A stretch of 64,000 nt of DNA from Streptomyces xanthochromogenes (GCF_014650455.1 NZ_BMUZ01000022.1:1-64000); one strand, 5' to 3'; shown: positions 43,858 through 54,445, counted from the stretch's first letter. Made by a program: numbers and translations. The notes: generated by a model from the letters alone, not told the origin.

Positions 43858-44495
43858 TCAGCCCTTGTCGGGGCCACCGCTCTCCTCGTCGCTCGACTTC
43901 TCTTCCTTGGCGGCCGCACCCGGCTGGGGCTCGGCCACCGCGACCCGCGCGGGGCGGATCGTACGCTCGCCGATCCGGTAGCCCGGCTGCAGGATCGCCA
44001 CGCAGGTCGTCTCGGTGACGTCCGGCGCGTAGCTGTGCATCAGGGCCTCGTGGACCGTCGGGTCGAAGGGCTCGCCCTCCTTGCCGAACTGCTGGAGGCC
44101 CATCTTCGCGGCGACCGTCTCGAGAGACTCGGCCACCGACTTGAAGCCGCCGGTCAGTTCGCCGTGTTCACGGGCCCTGCCGATGTCGTCGAGCGTGGGC
44201 AGCAGCTCGGTCAGGAGGCCGGCGACGGCGATCTCCTTGACCGTGACGCGGTCCCGCTCCACGCGACGGCGGTAGTTCTGGTACTCGGCCTGGAGGCGCT
44301 GGAGGTCCGTGGTGCGCTCGGTGAGCGCCGTCTGGGCCTGGTCCAGCTGGGCCTGCAGGGCGATGTCCTTGGCAGCGTCCCCGGCCGGGGCCGCCTTCTC
44401 CTCCTCGGAGGAGTCGGCGGCCTTCGGCTCGGCGTCTTCCTGAGCGCCGGAGGGGACGTCGGGCTTCTCCTCGAAGCCCGGGGTCTCCTCCGTCA

Positions 44496-44496
<1 letters not shown>
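43858..44496 (-). CDS. grpE: Nucleotide exchange factor GrpE
   Basis: 212 residues. Acidic disordered N-terminus (1-45), long coiled coil (AQLDQAQTALTERTTDLQRLQAEYQNYRRR), then the beta domain (YAPDVTETTCVAILQPGYRIGERTIRPARVAVAEP). It releases ADP from DnaK. ATG overlaps the dnaK stop by one base (TGATG), so the two are translationally coupled. Confidence 0.97.
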
Positions 44497-46349
<1,853 letters not shown>

Positions 46350-46370
46350 TTCGATTCCTCCAGATGACTA

Positions 46371-46391
46371 CTTGAGTGGATCTGGCTCAAG
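46371..46391. promoter_or_regulatory. HAIR element 1 upstream of dnaK
   Basis: CTTGAGT, 7 bases, GCTCAAG, one mismatch from the known CTTGAGT-N7-ACTCAAG. It starts 22 bases upstream of the dnaK ATG and would lie between promoter and gene. Confidence 0.88.
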
Positions 46392-46422
46392 GATGCATGA
46401 CCGTTCCCGCCGCGTCAACAGA

Positions 46423-46443
46423 GCTGAGTGCAGCCGACTCAAG
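46423..46443. promoter_or_regulatory. HAIR element 2 upstream of dnaK
   Basis: GCTGAGT, 7 bases, ACTCAAG, two mismatches from the consensus; on the minus strand the perfect half reads CTTGAGT and could also serve as a -35 box. Confidence 0.75.
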
Positions 46444-46449
46444 TTTTAT

Positions 46450-46485
46450 CCTGCGCTTATCTGCAAGAGGAGTCATAAGCGCAGG
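46450..46485. terminator. Long inverted repeat between fkbM-like gene and dnaK
   Basis: CCTGCGCTTAT at 46450-46460 and its exact complement at 46475-46485 enclose 14 bases. Its place, 70 bases past the FkbM-like gene stop and just upstream of the HAIR sites, fits either a terminator that insulates the heat-shock operon or a further operator. The stem is less GC-rich than the other terminators here. Confidence 0.5.
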
Positions 46486-46553
46486 TCAGGGGCGCTTTCT
46501 AGGCTTACCCGGTTCGCGCTGGAGTATGTCTCATCGTGCCCCGTTCGACGCTC

Positions 46554-47327
46554 TCACACCACCGCGGCGGCCTGCGCGGGCACCTGCTCGCCGGGGGCCG
46601 GGCCGTCCTCGCGCAGCAGCACCAGGTCGCACTGGAGCAGCCGGCCGTCGCGCGGATCGGTGAAGCCGGGCTCCAGGGACATCAGGGTCAGGCCGAGGCC
46701 GTCGCGGGTGCGCGCGAGCAGCTCGTCGAAGAGCTCGGCGCCCTCGAAGAGCGGCACCAGCGGCGCCCCGATCCGCACCCCGCAGATCTCGTCCGCGAAC
46801 CGCCCTGCCCCGTCCAGGACTTGGGCCTCGTACCCCTGCACGTCGAGCGCGACGAAGACCCGTTCGCCGGGCGCGGTGACCTGCTCCCACAGCTCGTCCA
46901 GGCGCCGCGTCTCCACGATGACGTCGCCGGTGCACGCGGTGCGCGGGGCCGCCGCGCGGTGCCGGGGCAGCATCGCGCGCAGGGAACTCGCGGGGCCCCA
47001 GTCGCCGGAGATGTTGAGGGTCGCGGTGCCCGAGCGGTCGCCGAGCGCGTACGGCAGCACGCTCCAGGTGTCGTCGAGGGCGGCGCGGTGGCGGAGTTCG
47101 GCGCGGGGCTGGCGCAGCGGCTCGAAGGAGACGATGCGGCCGCGGTAGCCGGCCTCGCGCAGCCGGGCGGCGAAGTCGCCGCGGTGCGCGCCGACGTCGA
47201 GGACCAGGTCGATCTCGTACCGGGCGAGCAGCCGGACCAGGGCGTGGCCGCCGGGGCGGTGGCGGACCACGTCGATGCCGAGGCGGCGCAGTGCGCGGTG
47301 CAGCCGGTGCAGGAGGGTGGTCATCAC
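46554..47327 (-). CDS. FkbM-family methyltransferase
   Basis: 257 residues. SAM-binding EIDLVLDVGAHRGDFAARLREAGYRGRIVSFEPL and the later FVALDVQGYEAQVLDGAG are typical of the FkbM family, which O-methylates sugars or polyketide-derived groups. A Pro/Ala-rich tail follows the domain. The gene is third in a row with MraY-like and SDR genes in the same direction, suggesting an envelope glycan function. A GTG-ATG double start is present at 47327/47324. Confidence 0.85.
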   Translation of the reverse strand: MMTTLLHRLHRALRRLGIDVVRHRPGGHALVRLLARYEIDLVLDVGAHRGDFAARLREAGYRGRIVSFEPLRQPRAELRHRAALDDTWSVLPYALGDRSGTATLNISGDWGPASSLRAMLPRHRAAAPRTACTGDVIVETRRLDELWEQVTAPGERVFVALDVQGYEAQVLDGAGRFADEICGVRIGAPLVPLFEGAELFDELLARTRDGLGLTLMSLEPGFTDPRDGRLLQCDLVLLREDGPAPGEQVPAQAAAVV

Positions 47328-47344
47328 GGGCGTACTGCTCCCTG

Positions 47345-47453
47345 CTGGAGGCGGGTTGCTTGCTGGCGGGGCGGGTTGCCGAAGGCGGGTTGCCGGAGCC
47401 GGGTTGCCGGAGGCGGGTTGCCGCCGGGGGCGGGCTGCCGCCGGGGGCGGGGT
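47345..47453. repeat. GGCGGGTTGCCGGAG minisatellite
   Basis: About seven imperfect copies of a 15-17 base unit (GCGGGTTGCCGNAGNC and shorter variants such as GGGTTGCCGGAG) fill the gap between the MraY-like and FkbM-like genes, ending in two (G/C)CCGCCGGGGGCGGG copies. No gene recognised within. Confidence 0.8.
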
Positions 47454-48491
47454 TCAGCCCCGGCCCCGGGCCAGGTCGACGGGGGCGCTCTCGCTCTGCG
47501 GGGCGCGGGCGCGAGGGGTGCGGCGCCGCGAGGCGGGCCCGTACACCGGGACCCGCAGGAGCAGCACCACCGCGACGGGGACGAGCAGGGCGAGCGGCAG
47601 CGCGACCACGGGGGCGATGCGCCCGTCGTGGAACTGGAGCCCGACGATCGTGGCGGCCAGCGAGGCGACGCCGAGCACGACGGCCGAGCCCTGCGGGGTG
47701 AGGCCGAGTTTGCGCAGCCTGTGGGCGATGTGGTCGCCGCCCCCGCGCAGCAGCGGCCGGCCCGCGCGGTGGCGGGACACCAGGACGAGCAGGGTGTCGG
47801 TCAGGACGAGGAGCGTGAGCGCGAAGAGTTCCGCGCCGGTGCGGGCCCCGGGCGCCCCGGTGTGCACGGTGACCGCGGACGAGGCGAGCAGGAATCCGGT
47901 GAACAGCGAGCCGCAGTCGCCGAGATGGATGCGGGCCGGGTGCCAGTTGTGCAGCAGGAACCCGGTGAGGGCAGCGGCCAGCACGCTCAGGAGCAGGCCG
48001 TGTCCGGGGTGCCCCTCGGCGATGGCGCACACCGCGAGACCGAGCGCGGTGACGGCGGCGACCGCGCCCATCGCCCCGTCGGAGTGGTCCAGGAGCTGGA
48101 AGGCGTGGGTGACGAACACGATCCACAGGACCGCGAGGGCGCCCGTGCCCGGTGAGAGCCCGGCCAGGGTGACCACGACGGTGGCGGCGCCCGCCTCCGC
48201 CACGATGCGGACCCGCAGGCCCAGCGGCCGCAGGTCGCCGAGCAGGCCGAGCAGCGCGACCGCGCCGGCCGCGGCCAGCAACGGGGCGACGCCCGGGCCC
48301 AGTTCGGCGACGCCGAGCAGTGGTCCCGCGCAGGCGACGCCGAGGGTGGCGAGCGCGACGGCGATGCCGCCGAGGTGCGGGGTGGCGTCGCCGCCCTTGC
48401 GGCCGAACCTCAGCATCAAGGTGCGGCCCAGGCCGGCGAGGAGCGCGGTCAGTACGAGGGCCGCCGTCGCGGCCGCGAGCCCGTGCAGCAT
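47454..48491 (-). CDS. MraY/WecA-like polyprenyl-phosphate sugar-phosphate transferase, degenerate
   Basis: 345 residues with about ten transmembrane helices. The cytoplasmic loop motif HLGDCGSLFTGF corresponds to the MGDSGSLFLG motif of MraY/WecA-type enzymes that load HexNAc-1-P on a lipid carrier. The usual NxxNxxDGLDGLA loop appears as HAFQLLDHSDGAMGAV: one Asp of the pair is kept, but asparagines and the DGLAG pattern are lost, and the N-terminal DD motif is replaced by GGDATPHLGG. Activity is therefore doubtful. Neighbouring SDR and FkbM genes support a glycan role. Confidence 0.72.
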   Translation of the reverse strand: MLHGLAAATAALVLTALLAGLGRTLMLRFGRKGGDATPHLGGIAVALATLGVACAGPLLGVAELGPGVAPLLAAAGAVALLGLLGDLRPLGLRVRIVAEAGAATVVVTLAGLSPGTGALAVLWIVFVTHAFQLLDHSDGAMGAVAAVTALGLAVCAIAEGHPGHGLLLSVLAAALTGFLLHNWHPARIHLGDCGSLFTGFLLASSAVTVHTGAPGARTGAELFALTLLVLTDTLLVLVSRHRAGRPLLRGGGDHIAHRLRKLGLTPQGSAVVLGVASLAATIVGLQFHDGRIAPVVALPLALLVPVAVVLLLRVPVYGPASRRRTPRARAPQSESAPVDLARGRG

Positions 48492-48504
48492 GTCGGCCGC
48501 CCCC

Positions 48505-49374
48505 TCAGCCGAGGTGCTGGCCGGCCGGCGAAGCGGCGGGCGCTCGCAAGCCGGGCAGGACGACGGGGGCCTCGTCGCGGGCCCGGTCGATGGCCGCGTC
48601 CAGGATGTCGTCGAGGCCGCGGGCGGGCCGCCATCCGGTCAGCTCGCGCAGCGGCGCGGCGTCCAGCGGCCGGTCCCCGGCCCCGGCGGACGTGCCGTGC
48701 GGGACGCCGTCGACGACGTACGGGAAGTACCGCACCGGCGAGGCTGAACCGCTGCGGGCCACGGTGCGTTCGGCGAGGTCGAGGACGGCGATCTCCTCCT
48801 GCCCCGCGATGTCGAACTCGGCGCCCGCCGCGCCCGGGTGGGCGAGCAGCGCGAGCAGCGCCTCGACCGCGTCGGCGACGTCGAGGAAGCGGCGGGTGCG
48901 AGCCCCGTCGCCGTGCACGGAGACCGGCTCGCCCGCGATCGCGCGGCGCACCAGACGGGTGAGCAGGGTGACGTGCGCGGGCGACTGGCGCGGCCCGACG
49001 GTGTCGCCGAGGCGTACGACGGTGGCGCCCGAGGCCGCCTCGCCGCGGCCGTCGGCCGCCGCGGTCAGGTGCCGGACGCCGTGCCGCAGCGCGGTCGCGC
49101 CGATGGCTCCGGTGACAGGCGCGAGATGGACCACCGTGTCGCAGCGCGCGACGAGTTCGTCGGCCAGGCGCTCGTCGAGGACCGAGCCGCGTACGAAGCG
49201 CAGCCGGGGATCGGACCAGGCGTCGGCGAGGTTGGCGCGGGCGCCGGTGGACAGGTCGTCGAGCACGATCACGGTGTGGCCCTGGCCGAGCAGCGCATCG
49301 GCCAGGTGCGAGCCGATGAATCCGGCACCACCGGTGACGAGGTACGTGGCGGGAGCTGGCATGGGGACGCCCAT
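48505..49374 (-). CDS. NAD-dependent epimerase/dehydratase-like protein lacking the Tyr-Lys motif
   Basis: 289 residues. NAD-binding TGGAGFIGSHLADALLGQGHTVIVLDDLSTG and the later TVGPRQSPAHVTLLTRLVRRA and VHGDGARTRRFLDVADAV are those of UDP-sugar 4-epimerase-type SDRs. Between VVHLAPVTGAIGAT and VGPRQSP, some 60 residues are missing compared with the family, taking away the Ser and the YxxxK catalytic pair. It may bind NAD or nucleotide sugar without catalysis, or use other residues. ATG 49362 is an alternative start. It overlaps no gene; the MraY-like gene follows after 13 bases. Confidence 0.75.
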   Translation of the reverse strand: MGVPMPAPATYLVTGGAGFIGSHLADALLGQGHTVIVLDDLSTGARANLADAWSDPRLRFVRGSVLDERLADELVARCDTVVHLAPVTGAIGATALRHGVRHLTAAADGRGEAASGATVVRLGDTVGPRQSPAHVTLLTRLVRRAIAGEPVSVHGDGARTRRFLDVADAVEALLALLAHPGAAGAEFDIAGQEEIAVLDLAERTVARSGSASPVRYFPYVVDGVPHGTSAGAGDRPLDAAPLRELTGWRPARGLDDILDAAIDRARDEAPVVLPGLRAPAASPAGQHLG

Positions 49375-49545
49375 TCGGTTCGATCGTCGTGGCCGACAAC
49401 AAGTTAGTTTGTTATGTCCCCATATGTGGTGAATAACACGATGGATATCCGGCGACGACCAAGGGCACGCTGAGCGACACAGATCACCGCCTGCGCGGCT
49501 ACAGTGCGGCCATGGAAGTGGGTACGCTCAGGTGGACTGGATAAG

Positions 49546-49559
49546 TTACTGCTTAGTAA
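49546..49559. promoter_or_regulatory. Inverted repeat TTACT-N4-AGTAA
   Basis: TTACT (49546-49550) and AGTAA (49555-49559) lie 54 bases upstream of the Fe-S oxidoreductase start in an AT-richer patch. TTACT...AGTAA half-sites are known for TetR regulators of acyl-CoA metabolism; assignment here is only a suggestion. Confidence 0.45.
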
Positions 49560-49612
49560 TCCGTTCGAGCCCGTCCCCCGTAACCCACCTCGCAGGCCCG
49601 AGGAGCCCCCTC

Positions 49613-51928
49613 ATGCAACTCGCCGCGATCATCGTGTCGCTGGTCCTAATCGCGGTCGGCGTAGCGCTGTTCGGCCGTGCCGTCGTGCAGATCTACCGCT
49701 TCGTGCGGCTCGGCCAGAACGTCCCGGCCGGCACCCGCACGAACGATCCCACGCAGCGCACGATCACCGTGGTCAAGGAGTTCCTCGGCCATACGCGCAT
49801 GAACAAGTGGGGCATCGTCGGCTTCGCGCACTGGTTCGTGGCCGTGGGCTTCTTCTCGCTGCTCCTGACGATCGTCAACGCCATCGGCCAGCTCTTCAAG
49901 GCCGACTGGATTCTGCCGGTCATCGGAGACTGGCCGCCGTACAACATGTTCGTCGAGTTCCTCGGGACGATGACGACGCTCGGCATCCTGACGCTCATCG
50001 TCATCCGGCAGCTGAACCGTCCGGGCCGCCCGGGCCGCAAGTCCCGGTTCGCGGGCTCGAACACCGGCCAGGCGTACTTCGTCGAGGCCGTCATCCTCAT
50101 CGTCGGCATCTGCATCTTCACGCTGCACGCCCTCGAAGGCGCCCAGCACCACGTGGAGAGCTACGAGGCCTCGTTCTTCGTCTCGTACCCGGTGGTCGCC
50201 TGGTTCCGCGGCATGGACCTCTCCACGCTCCAGAACCTCACCTACTTCTTCGCCGGCCTGAAGATCGCGACGTCCTTCATCTGGATGATCACCGTCGCGC
50301 TGAAGACCGACATGGGCGTGGCCTGGCACCGCTTCCTGGCCTTCCCCAACATCTTCTTCAAGCGCGAGTCCGAGGGCGGCGTCGCGCTCGGCGCGCTCCA
50401 GCCGATGGCCTCCAACGGCGAACTGGTCGACTTCGAGGACCCGGGCGAGGACGACGTCTACGGCGTCTCGCAGATCGAGCACTTCTCCTGGAAGGGCATC
50501 CTCGACTTCTCCACCTGCACCGAGTGCGGCCGCTGCCAGTCGCAGTGCCCCGCCTGGAACACGGGCAAGCCGCTCTCGCCCAAGCTCCTGATCATGTCCC
50601 TGCGCGACCACGCGCACGCCAAGGCCCCGTACCTGCTGGCCGGCGGCGGCAAGCAGGATCCATCAGCGCCTGGCGGCGCGGGGTCAGGCAACGAGAAGGC
50701 GACCGAGGAGCAGCTGGCGAACGTCCCGGCGGCGGCCCTCGCCGAGGCCGAGCGCCCCCTGATCGGCACCCTCGAAGAGAACGGCGTCATCGACCCCGAC
50801 GTCCTGTGGTCCTGCACCACCTGCGGCGCCTGCGTCGAGCAGTGCCCGGTCGACATCGAGCACATCGACCACATCGTCGACATGCGCCGCTACCAGGTGA
50901 TGATCGAGTCCGCGTTCCCGTCCGAGGCGGGCACGATGCTCAAGAACCTGGAGAAGAAGGGCAACCCCTGGGGGCTCGCCAAGAAGCAGCGCGTCGAGTG
51001 GACCAAGGAGGTCGACTTCGAGGTCCCGATCGTCGGCAAGGACATCGAGGACCTCACCGAGGTCGACTACCTGTACTGGGTCGGCTGCGCGGGCGCCCTC
51101 GAAGACCGGGCGAAGAAGACCACCAAGGCCTTCGCGGAGCTCCTGCACATGGCGGGCGTCAAGTTCGCGATCATGGGCGGCGACGAGAAGTGCACCGGTG
51201 ACTCGGCCCGCCGCCTCGGCAACGAGCCGCTGTTCCAGCAGCTCGGCCAGGAGAACGTCGCCATGCTGAACATGGCGTACGGCGAGGACGACGAAGACGA
51301 GTCGACGAAGAAGCCGAAGTCCGCGAAGAAGATCGTCGCGACCTGCCCGCACTGCTTCAACACGATCGCGAACGAGTACCCCCAGCTGGGCGGCGAGTTC
51401 GAGGTCATCCACCACACCCAGCTGCTCCAGCACCTCATCGACGAGGGCAAGCTGGTCCCGGTCACGCCGGTGGACGGTCTGATCACCTACCACGACCCCT
51501 GCTACCTGGGCCGTCACAACAAGGTCTACACGCCCCCGCGCGAGATCATGTCGGCCGTCCCGGGCCTGCGCCAGCAGGAGATGCACCGCCACAAGGAGCG
51601 CGGCTTCTGCTGCGGCGCCGGTGGTGCGCGCATGTGGATGGAGGAGCGGATCGGCAAGCGCATCAACAACGAGCGCGTCGACGAGGCCCTGTCCCTCAAC
51701 CCGGACATCGTCTCCACCGCCTGCCCGTTCTGCCTGGTCATGCTGACCGACTCGGTCAACGGCAAGAAGGCTGCATCCGAAAGTGGCTCCTCCACGGGCG
51801 TCAAAGCCAAGCAGAACCTCCAGGTCGTGGACGTGGCGCAGCTGCTCCTCGACTCGGTGAAGACCCCGGTCGACCCGGCGGGCGCCGCCGAGGCCGAGAG
51901 CGAGCCGGAGCCCGAGCCGGTCAAGTAG
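49613..51928 (+). CDS. Membrane Fe-S oxidoreductase, heterodisulfide-reductase-like
   Basis: 771 residues. Five to six transmembrane helices (1-280, NarI-like with several His), then two [4Fe-4S] ferredoxin motifs, CTECGRCQSQCP from Cys302 and CTTCGACVEQCP from Cys401, and two CCG domains (GCAGALEDR... and YHDPCYLGRHNKVY...RGFCCGAGGARMWMEE). The build is that of actinobacterial enzymes that pass electrons, probably from ETF or acyl-CoA oxidation, to the quinone pool. GAGGAG precedes the ATG; the frame upstream contains no family sequence. Single-gene unit with a strong terminator. Confidence 0.88.
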   Translation: MQLAAIIVSLVLIAVGVALFGRAVVQIYRFVRLGQNVPAGTRTNDPTQRTITVVKEFLGHTRMNKWGIVGFAHWFVAVGFFSLLLTIVNAIGQLFKADWILPVIGDWPPYNMFVEFLGTMTTLGILTLIVIRQLNRPGRPGRKSRFAGSNTGQAYFVEAVILIVGICIFTLHALEGAQHHVESYEASFFVSYPVVAWFRGMDLSTLQNLTYFFAGLKIATSFIWMITVALKTDMGVAWHRFLAFPNIFFKRESEGGVALGALQPMASNGELVDFEDPGEDDVYGVSQIEHFSWKGILDFSTCTECGRCQSQCPAWNTGKPLSPKLLIMSLRDHAHAKAPYLLAGGGKQDPSAPGGAGSGNEKATEEQLANVPAAALAEAERPLIGTLEENGVIDPDVLWSCTTCGACVEQCPVDIEHIDHIVDMRRYQVMIESAFPSEAGTMLKNLEKKGNPWGLAKKQRVEWTKEVDFEVPIVGKDIEDLTEVDYLYWVGCAGALEDRAKKTTKAFAELLHMAGVKFAIMGGDEKCTGDSARRLGNEPLFQQLGQENVAMLNMAYGEDDEDESTKKPKSAKKIVATCPHCFNTIANEYPQLGGEFEVIHHTQLLQHLIDEGKLVPVTPVDGLITYHDPCYLGRHNKVYTPPREIMSAVPGLRQQEMHRHKERGFCCGAGGARMWMEERIGKRINNERVDEALSLNPDIVSTACPFCLVMLTDSVNGKKAASESGSSTGVKAKQNLQVVDVAQLLLDSVKTPVDPAGAAEAESEPEPEPVK

Positions 51929-51952
51929 TCACCCGGTAGCCCCGCACCCGGG

Positions 51953-51988
51953 AGCGGCCGGTTCTGCCCGAAGGCAGAGCCGGCCGCT
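51953..51988 (+). terminator. Terminator of the Fe-S oxidoreductase gene
   Basis: A 16-bp stem (AGCGGCCGGTTCTGCC / GGCAGAGCCGGCCGCT, one mismatch) with loop CGAA, followed by TTTCC, 25 bases past the stop. Confidence 0.88.
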
Positions 51989-52031
51989 TTCCGTTGTGCC
52001 GGGAGGCCCCGTCGCGCCCGGGGCCGGAGAA

Positions 52032-53132
52032 TCAGCCCTGGCTGCCGCGGCGGCGCAGCATGGCGAAGCCGAGGCCCGCGGCACCGGCCGCCGCCAGGCC
52101 ACCACCGGCGGCGAGCATCGGGGTCTGGTCGGACGACCCGTTGGAGACGCCCTCGGCACCGGCCTTGACGCCGCCCTTCGGGACGACGTTGGCCGTGGTC
52201 CGGTCCGCGGTCTTCGTGTCGCGGTGCGGCTGCGCCTTCTTGCCGTCCTTCTGGACGGTGTACTTCTCGATCAGCTTGCCGCCGAAGTCGTAGACCCAGC
52301 TGTTGCCGCCGTTCCGGCCGTCGATGACGACGAACTTGTAGAAGCCCTTGCCGGCATTGACGATCTTGTACGTCCAGCCGTCGTTGAGCGCGGACGGGTC
52401 CTTCGGGTCGATCGCGCCGAGGAAGGTGCCGTTCGCCATGGAGATCTCGACGCGCGGGCCGTTGCTGGTCTTGATCAGCTTGGCGATCCGGCCGTCGGGC
52501 ATCGTGATCTTCACGGAGGAGATGACGTAGGACTTCTTGTCGTCCTTCCGGCGCTCGTCCTTCCTGCGCTCGTCCCGCTTGTCGTCCTTCTTCTCGTCCT
52601 TCTTCTTGCCGCCGTCGACCCAGGAGGTGACGGTGCCGTCCGGGTTCAGCACGACGTGCAGGCCGTTGTTCTGGCCGGCGGCCGAGGCACCCTTGGCGAC
52701 GAGGGTGTCGAGCTTGCTGCCGTTGGCCCAGATCTCGGCCTCGTAGTGGTTCTGGCCGAGCTTGTAGACCTTGGCGACGGAGCCGTCGGCGAGCTTGACG
52801 GACTTCACGAAGGCGCGGACGTCCTTCTGGGTGTCGTCCTTCTTGTCACCCTTGCCGGCGTCGTCCTTCTTGGCCTCGTCCTTCTTGGCGTCGTCCGTCT
52901 TCGCCTCGTCGCCCTTCTCCGACTCGTCCTTCTTCGACTCGTCGCCCTTGTCCGTGCCCGGCAGCACGTCGGACTTGGGGGTCTCGTCGCCCGCCTGTCC
53001 GTGCGGCTGGAGCTGCGCGTCGGACGGGGTCGCGGGCGAGTCGGCGAAGGCGGCACCGGCCGGGAGGGCGAGAGCGGCGATGGCTCCGGTGGCGATGGCG
53101 GCGGTGCGGATGGTTCGGCGGGTGGCGCGCAT
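52032..53132 (-). CDS. Secreted Lys/Asp-rich surface protein with C-terminal anchor
   Basis: 366 residues. Signal peptide (1-31, RRTIRTAAIATGAIAALALPAGAAFA split over about 26 residues), a low-complexity Lys/Asp/Glu region (about 55-105), three similar beta-rich modules of about 60 residues (VRAFVKSVKLADGSVAKVYK; SYVISSVKITMPDGRIAKLI; YKFVVIDGRNGGNSWVYD) with a second KKDEKKDD spacer, then a hydrophobic C-terminal helix and RRRGSQG tail. No LPxTG/LAxTG sortase motif precedes the helix. Family not recognised; a cell-surface role is likely. Confidence 0.7.
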   Translation of the reverse strand: MRATRRTIRTAAIATGAIAALALPAGAAFADSPATPSDAQLQPHGQAGDETPKSDVLPGTDKGDESKKDESEKGDEAKTDDAKKDEAKKDDAGKGDKKDDTQKDVRAFVKSVKLADGSVAKVYKLGQNHYEAEIWANGSKLDTLVAKGASAAGQNNGLHVVLNPDGTVTSWVDGGKKKDEKKDDKRDERRKDERRKDDKKSYVISSVKITMPDGRIAKLIKTSNGPRVEISMANGTFLGAIDPKDPSALNDGWTYKIVNAGKGFYKFVVIDGRNGGNSWVYDFGGKLIEKYTVQKDGKKAQPHRDTKTADRTTANVVPKGGVKAGAEGVSNGSSDQTPMLAAGGGLAAAGAAGLGFAMLRRRGSQG

Positions 53133-53426
53133 GGCTGATCTTCCTCGTAACGTTGAGCGTGAAGCCTGTCTGTGATGTCGCACATGCCGCATCTGATGAG
53201 GTTTATGGCGGCGACATCAACAAAGCTACGAGTGCCGTGTTTGCGTAATGCGTAGGCAATGTAACGGCTACCGTCAGCTTCGGGCGCAGCCGTGTAAATC
53301 GGGCTGGATTCAACCAAAACGCCCCGGATTCCCGGCCCCCTAGGGGATGTCACAGGTCAGCCGCAAAGGCGTCCGGTTCCGGCCGCCCCCCGGTTGGCAT
53401 CCCCGCGGAACAGGTACGTTCGATTC

Positions 53427-54395
53427 GTGGCTGGATTCAGGATCGGACGCGGCGGCCGGGACAACAACCGCCCCCCGCGGCAACCGCAACAGCAAGGGCA
53501 GCAGCAGGCACCGGCACAGCAGTGGCCGGACGACCGGCAGCAGCCGCAGTACGGGCATGGGCAGGGGCACGCACAGCAGCGACCGCAGGGTTACGGGCAG
53601 GGACAGCCGCCGCAGTACGGGAACGGACAGCCGCAGTACGGGCAGCCCTACCCGCAGCAGGACGAGCCGGAGTACTTCGGCGACCCGTACTACCAGGGCC
53701 AGGGACCGGGTCAGGGCCGGCCGCAGGGCTACGCCCCCGCCCAGGACCCGTACGCGAACAACCCGGGCCACACCCAGGCGTTCAGCGTCGGCGAGGACCC
53801 GTACGGCGACGGCGCAACCTACCGCGCGGGCGCCGCACCGGCCCAGCCCAGCGGCCCCCGGCTGCCGTGGAAGGAACTCCTGTCCGGCATCGTGACGCGC
53901 CCGGGGCCGACCTTCTGGCAGATGCGGGACTACCCGGTGTGGGGCCCGGCGCTGATCATCACGTTCCTCTACGGAATGCTGGCGATCTTCGGCTTCGACC
54001 AGGCCCGCGAGGACGTCATCAGCACCACCTTCTCCAAGGCGATCCCGGTGGTCCTCATCACCGGCGTCGTCTTCGTGATCGGCGGCCTGATCCTCGGTGC
54101 GGTGACCCACACGATGGCCCGCCAGCTGGGCGGCGACGGCGCGTGGCAGCCCACGGTGGGCCTCTCGATGCTGATCATGTCCCTGACGGACGCGCCGCGC
54201 CTGCTGCTCGCCCTGTTCCTGGGCGGCGACAACGGCGTGGTCCAGGTGCTGGGCTGGGCGACCTGGCTGGCGGCCGGCGCCCTGTTCACGTCGATGGTGA
54301 GCAAGTCCCACGACCTGCCCTGGCCGAAGGCGCTCGGCGCCTCGGCGATCCAGTTGGTCGCGCTGCTGTCCCTGATCAAGCTGGGCACGATCTAG
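53427..54395 (+). CDS. Yip1-domain membrane protein with Q/P/Y-rich N-terminus
   Basis: 322 residues from GTG 53427. Residues 1-150 are disordered and made of Gln/Pro/Gly/Tyr repeats (QPQYGQPYPQQ). Then WKELLSGIVTRPGPTFWQMRDYPVWGPALII starts a Yip1 domain with five transmembrane helices. Function of bacterial Yip1 proteins is unknown; they are thought to be membrane adaptors. Short 5' region with a weak ribosome site AGGTACG. It ends 15 bases before a strong terminator. Confidence 0.85.
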   Translation: MAGFRIGRGGRDNNRPPRQPQQQGQQQAPAQQWPDDRQQPQYGHGQGHAQQRPQGYGQGQPPQYGNGQPQYGQPYPQQDEPEYFGDPYYQGQGPGQGRPQGYAPAQDPYANNPGHTQAFSVGEDPYGDGATYRAGAAPAQPSGPRLPWKELLSGIVTRPGPTFWQMRDYPVWGPALIITFLYGMLAIFGFDQAREDVISTTFSKAIPVVLITGVVFVIGGLILGAVTHTMARQLGGDGAWQPTVGLSMLIMSLTDAPRLLLALFLGGDNGVVQVLGWATWLAAGALFTSMVSKSHDLPWPKALGASAIQLVALLSLIKLGTI

Positions 54396-54409
54396 CGGCG
54401 GACACGTGG

Positions 54410-54445
54410 AAGGGCCCCGCCGGGCTGCGGCCCGGCGGGGCCCTT
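54410..54445. terminator. Bidirectional terminator
   Basis: A perfect 16-bp stem (AAGGGCCCCGCCGGGC and complement, loop TGCG) between the convergent Yip1 and phosphoribosyltransferase genes. Confidence 0.92.

Noticed and set aside
52032..53132. Secreted Lys/Asp-rich protein considered as a sortase substrate
   Set aside because: The C-terminal helix and RRR tail are there, but no LPxTG or LAxTG precedes the helix (sequence reads SSDQTPMLAAGGG).
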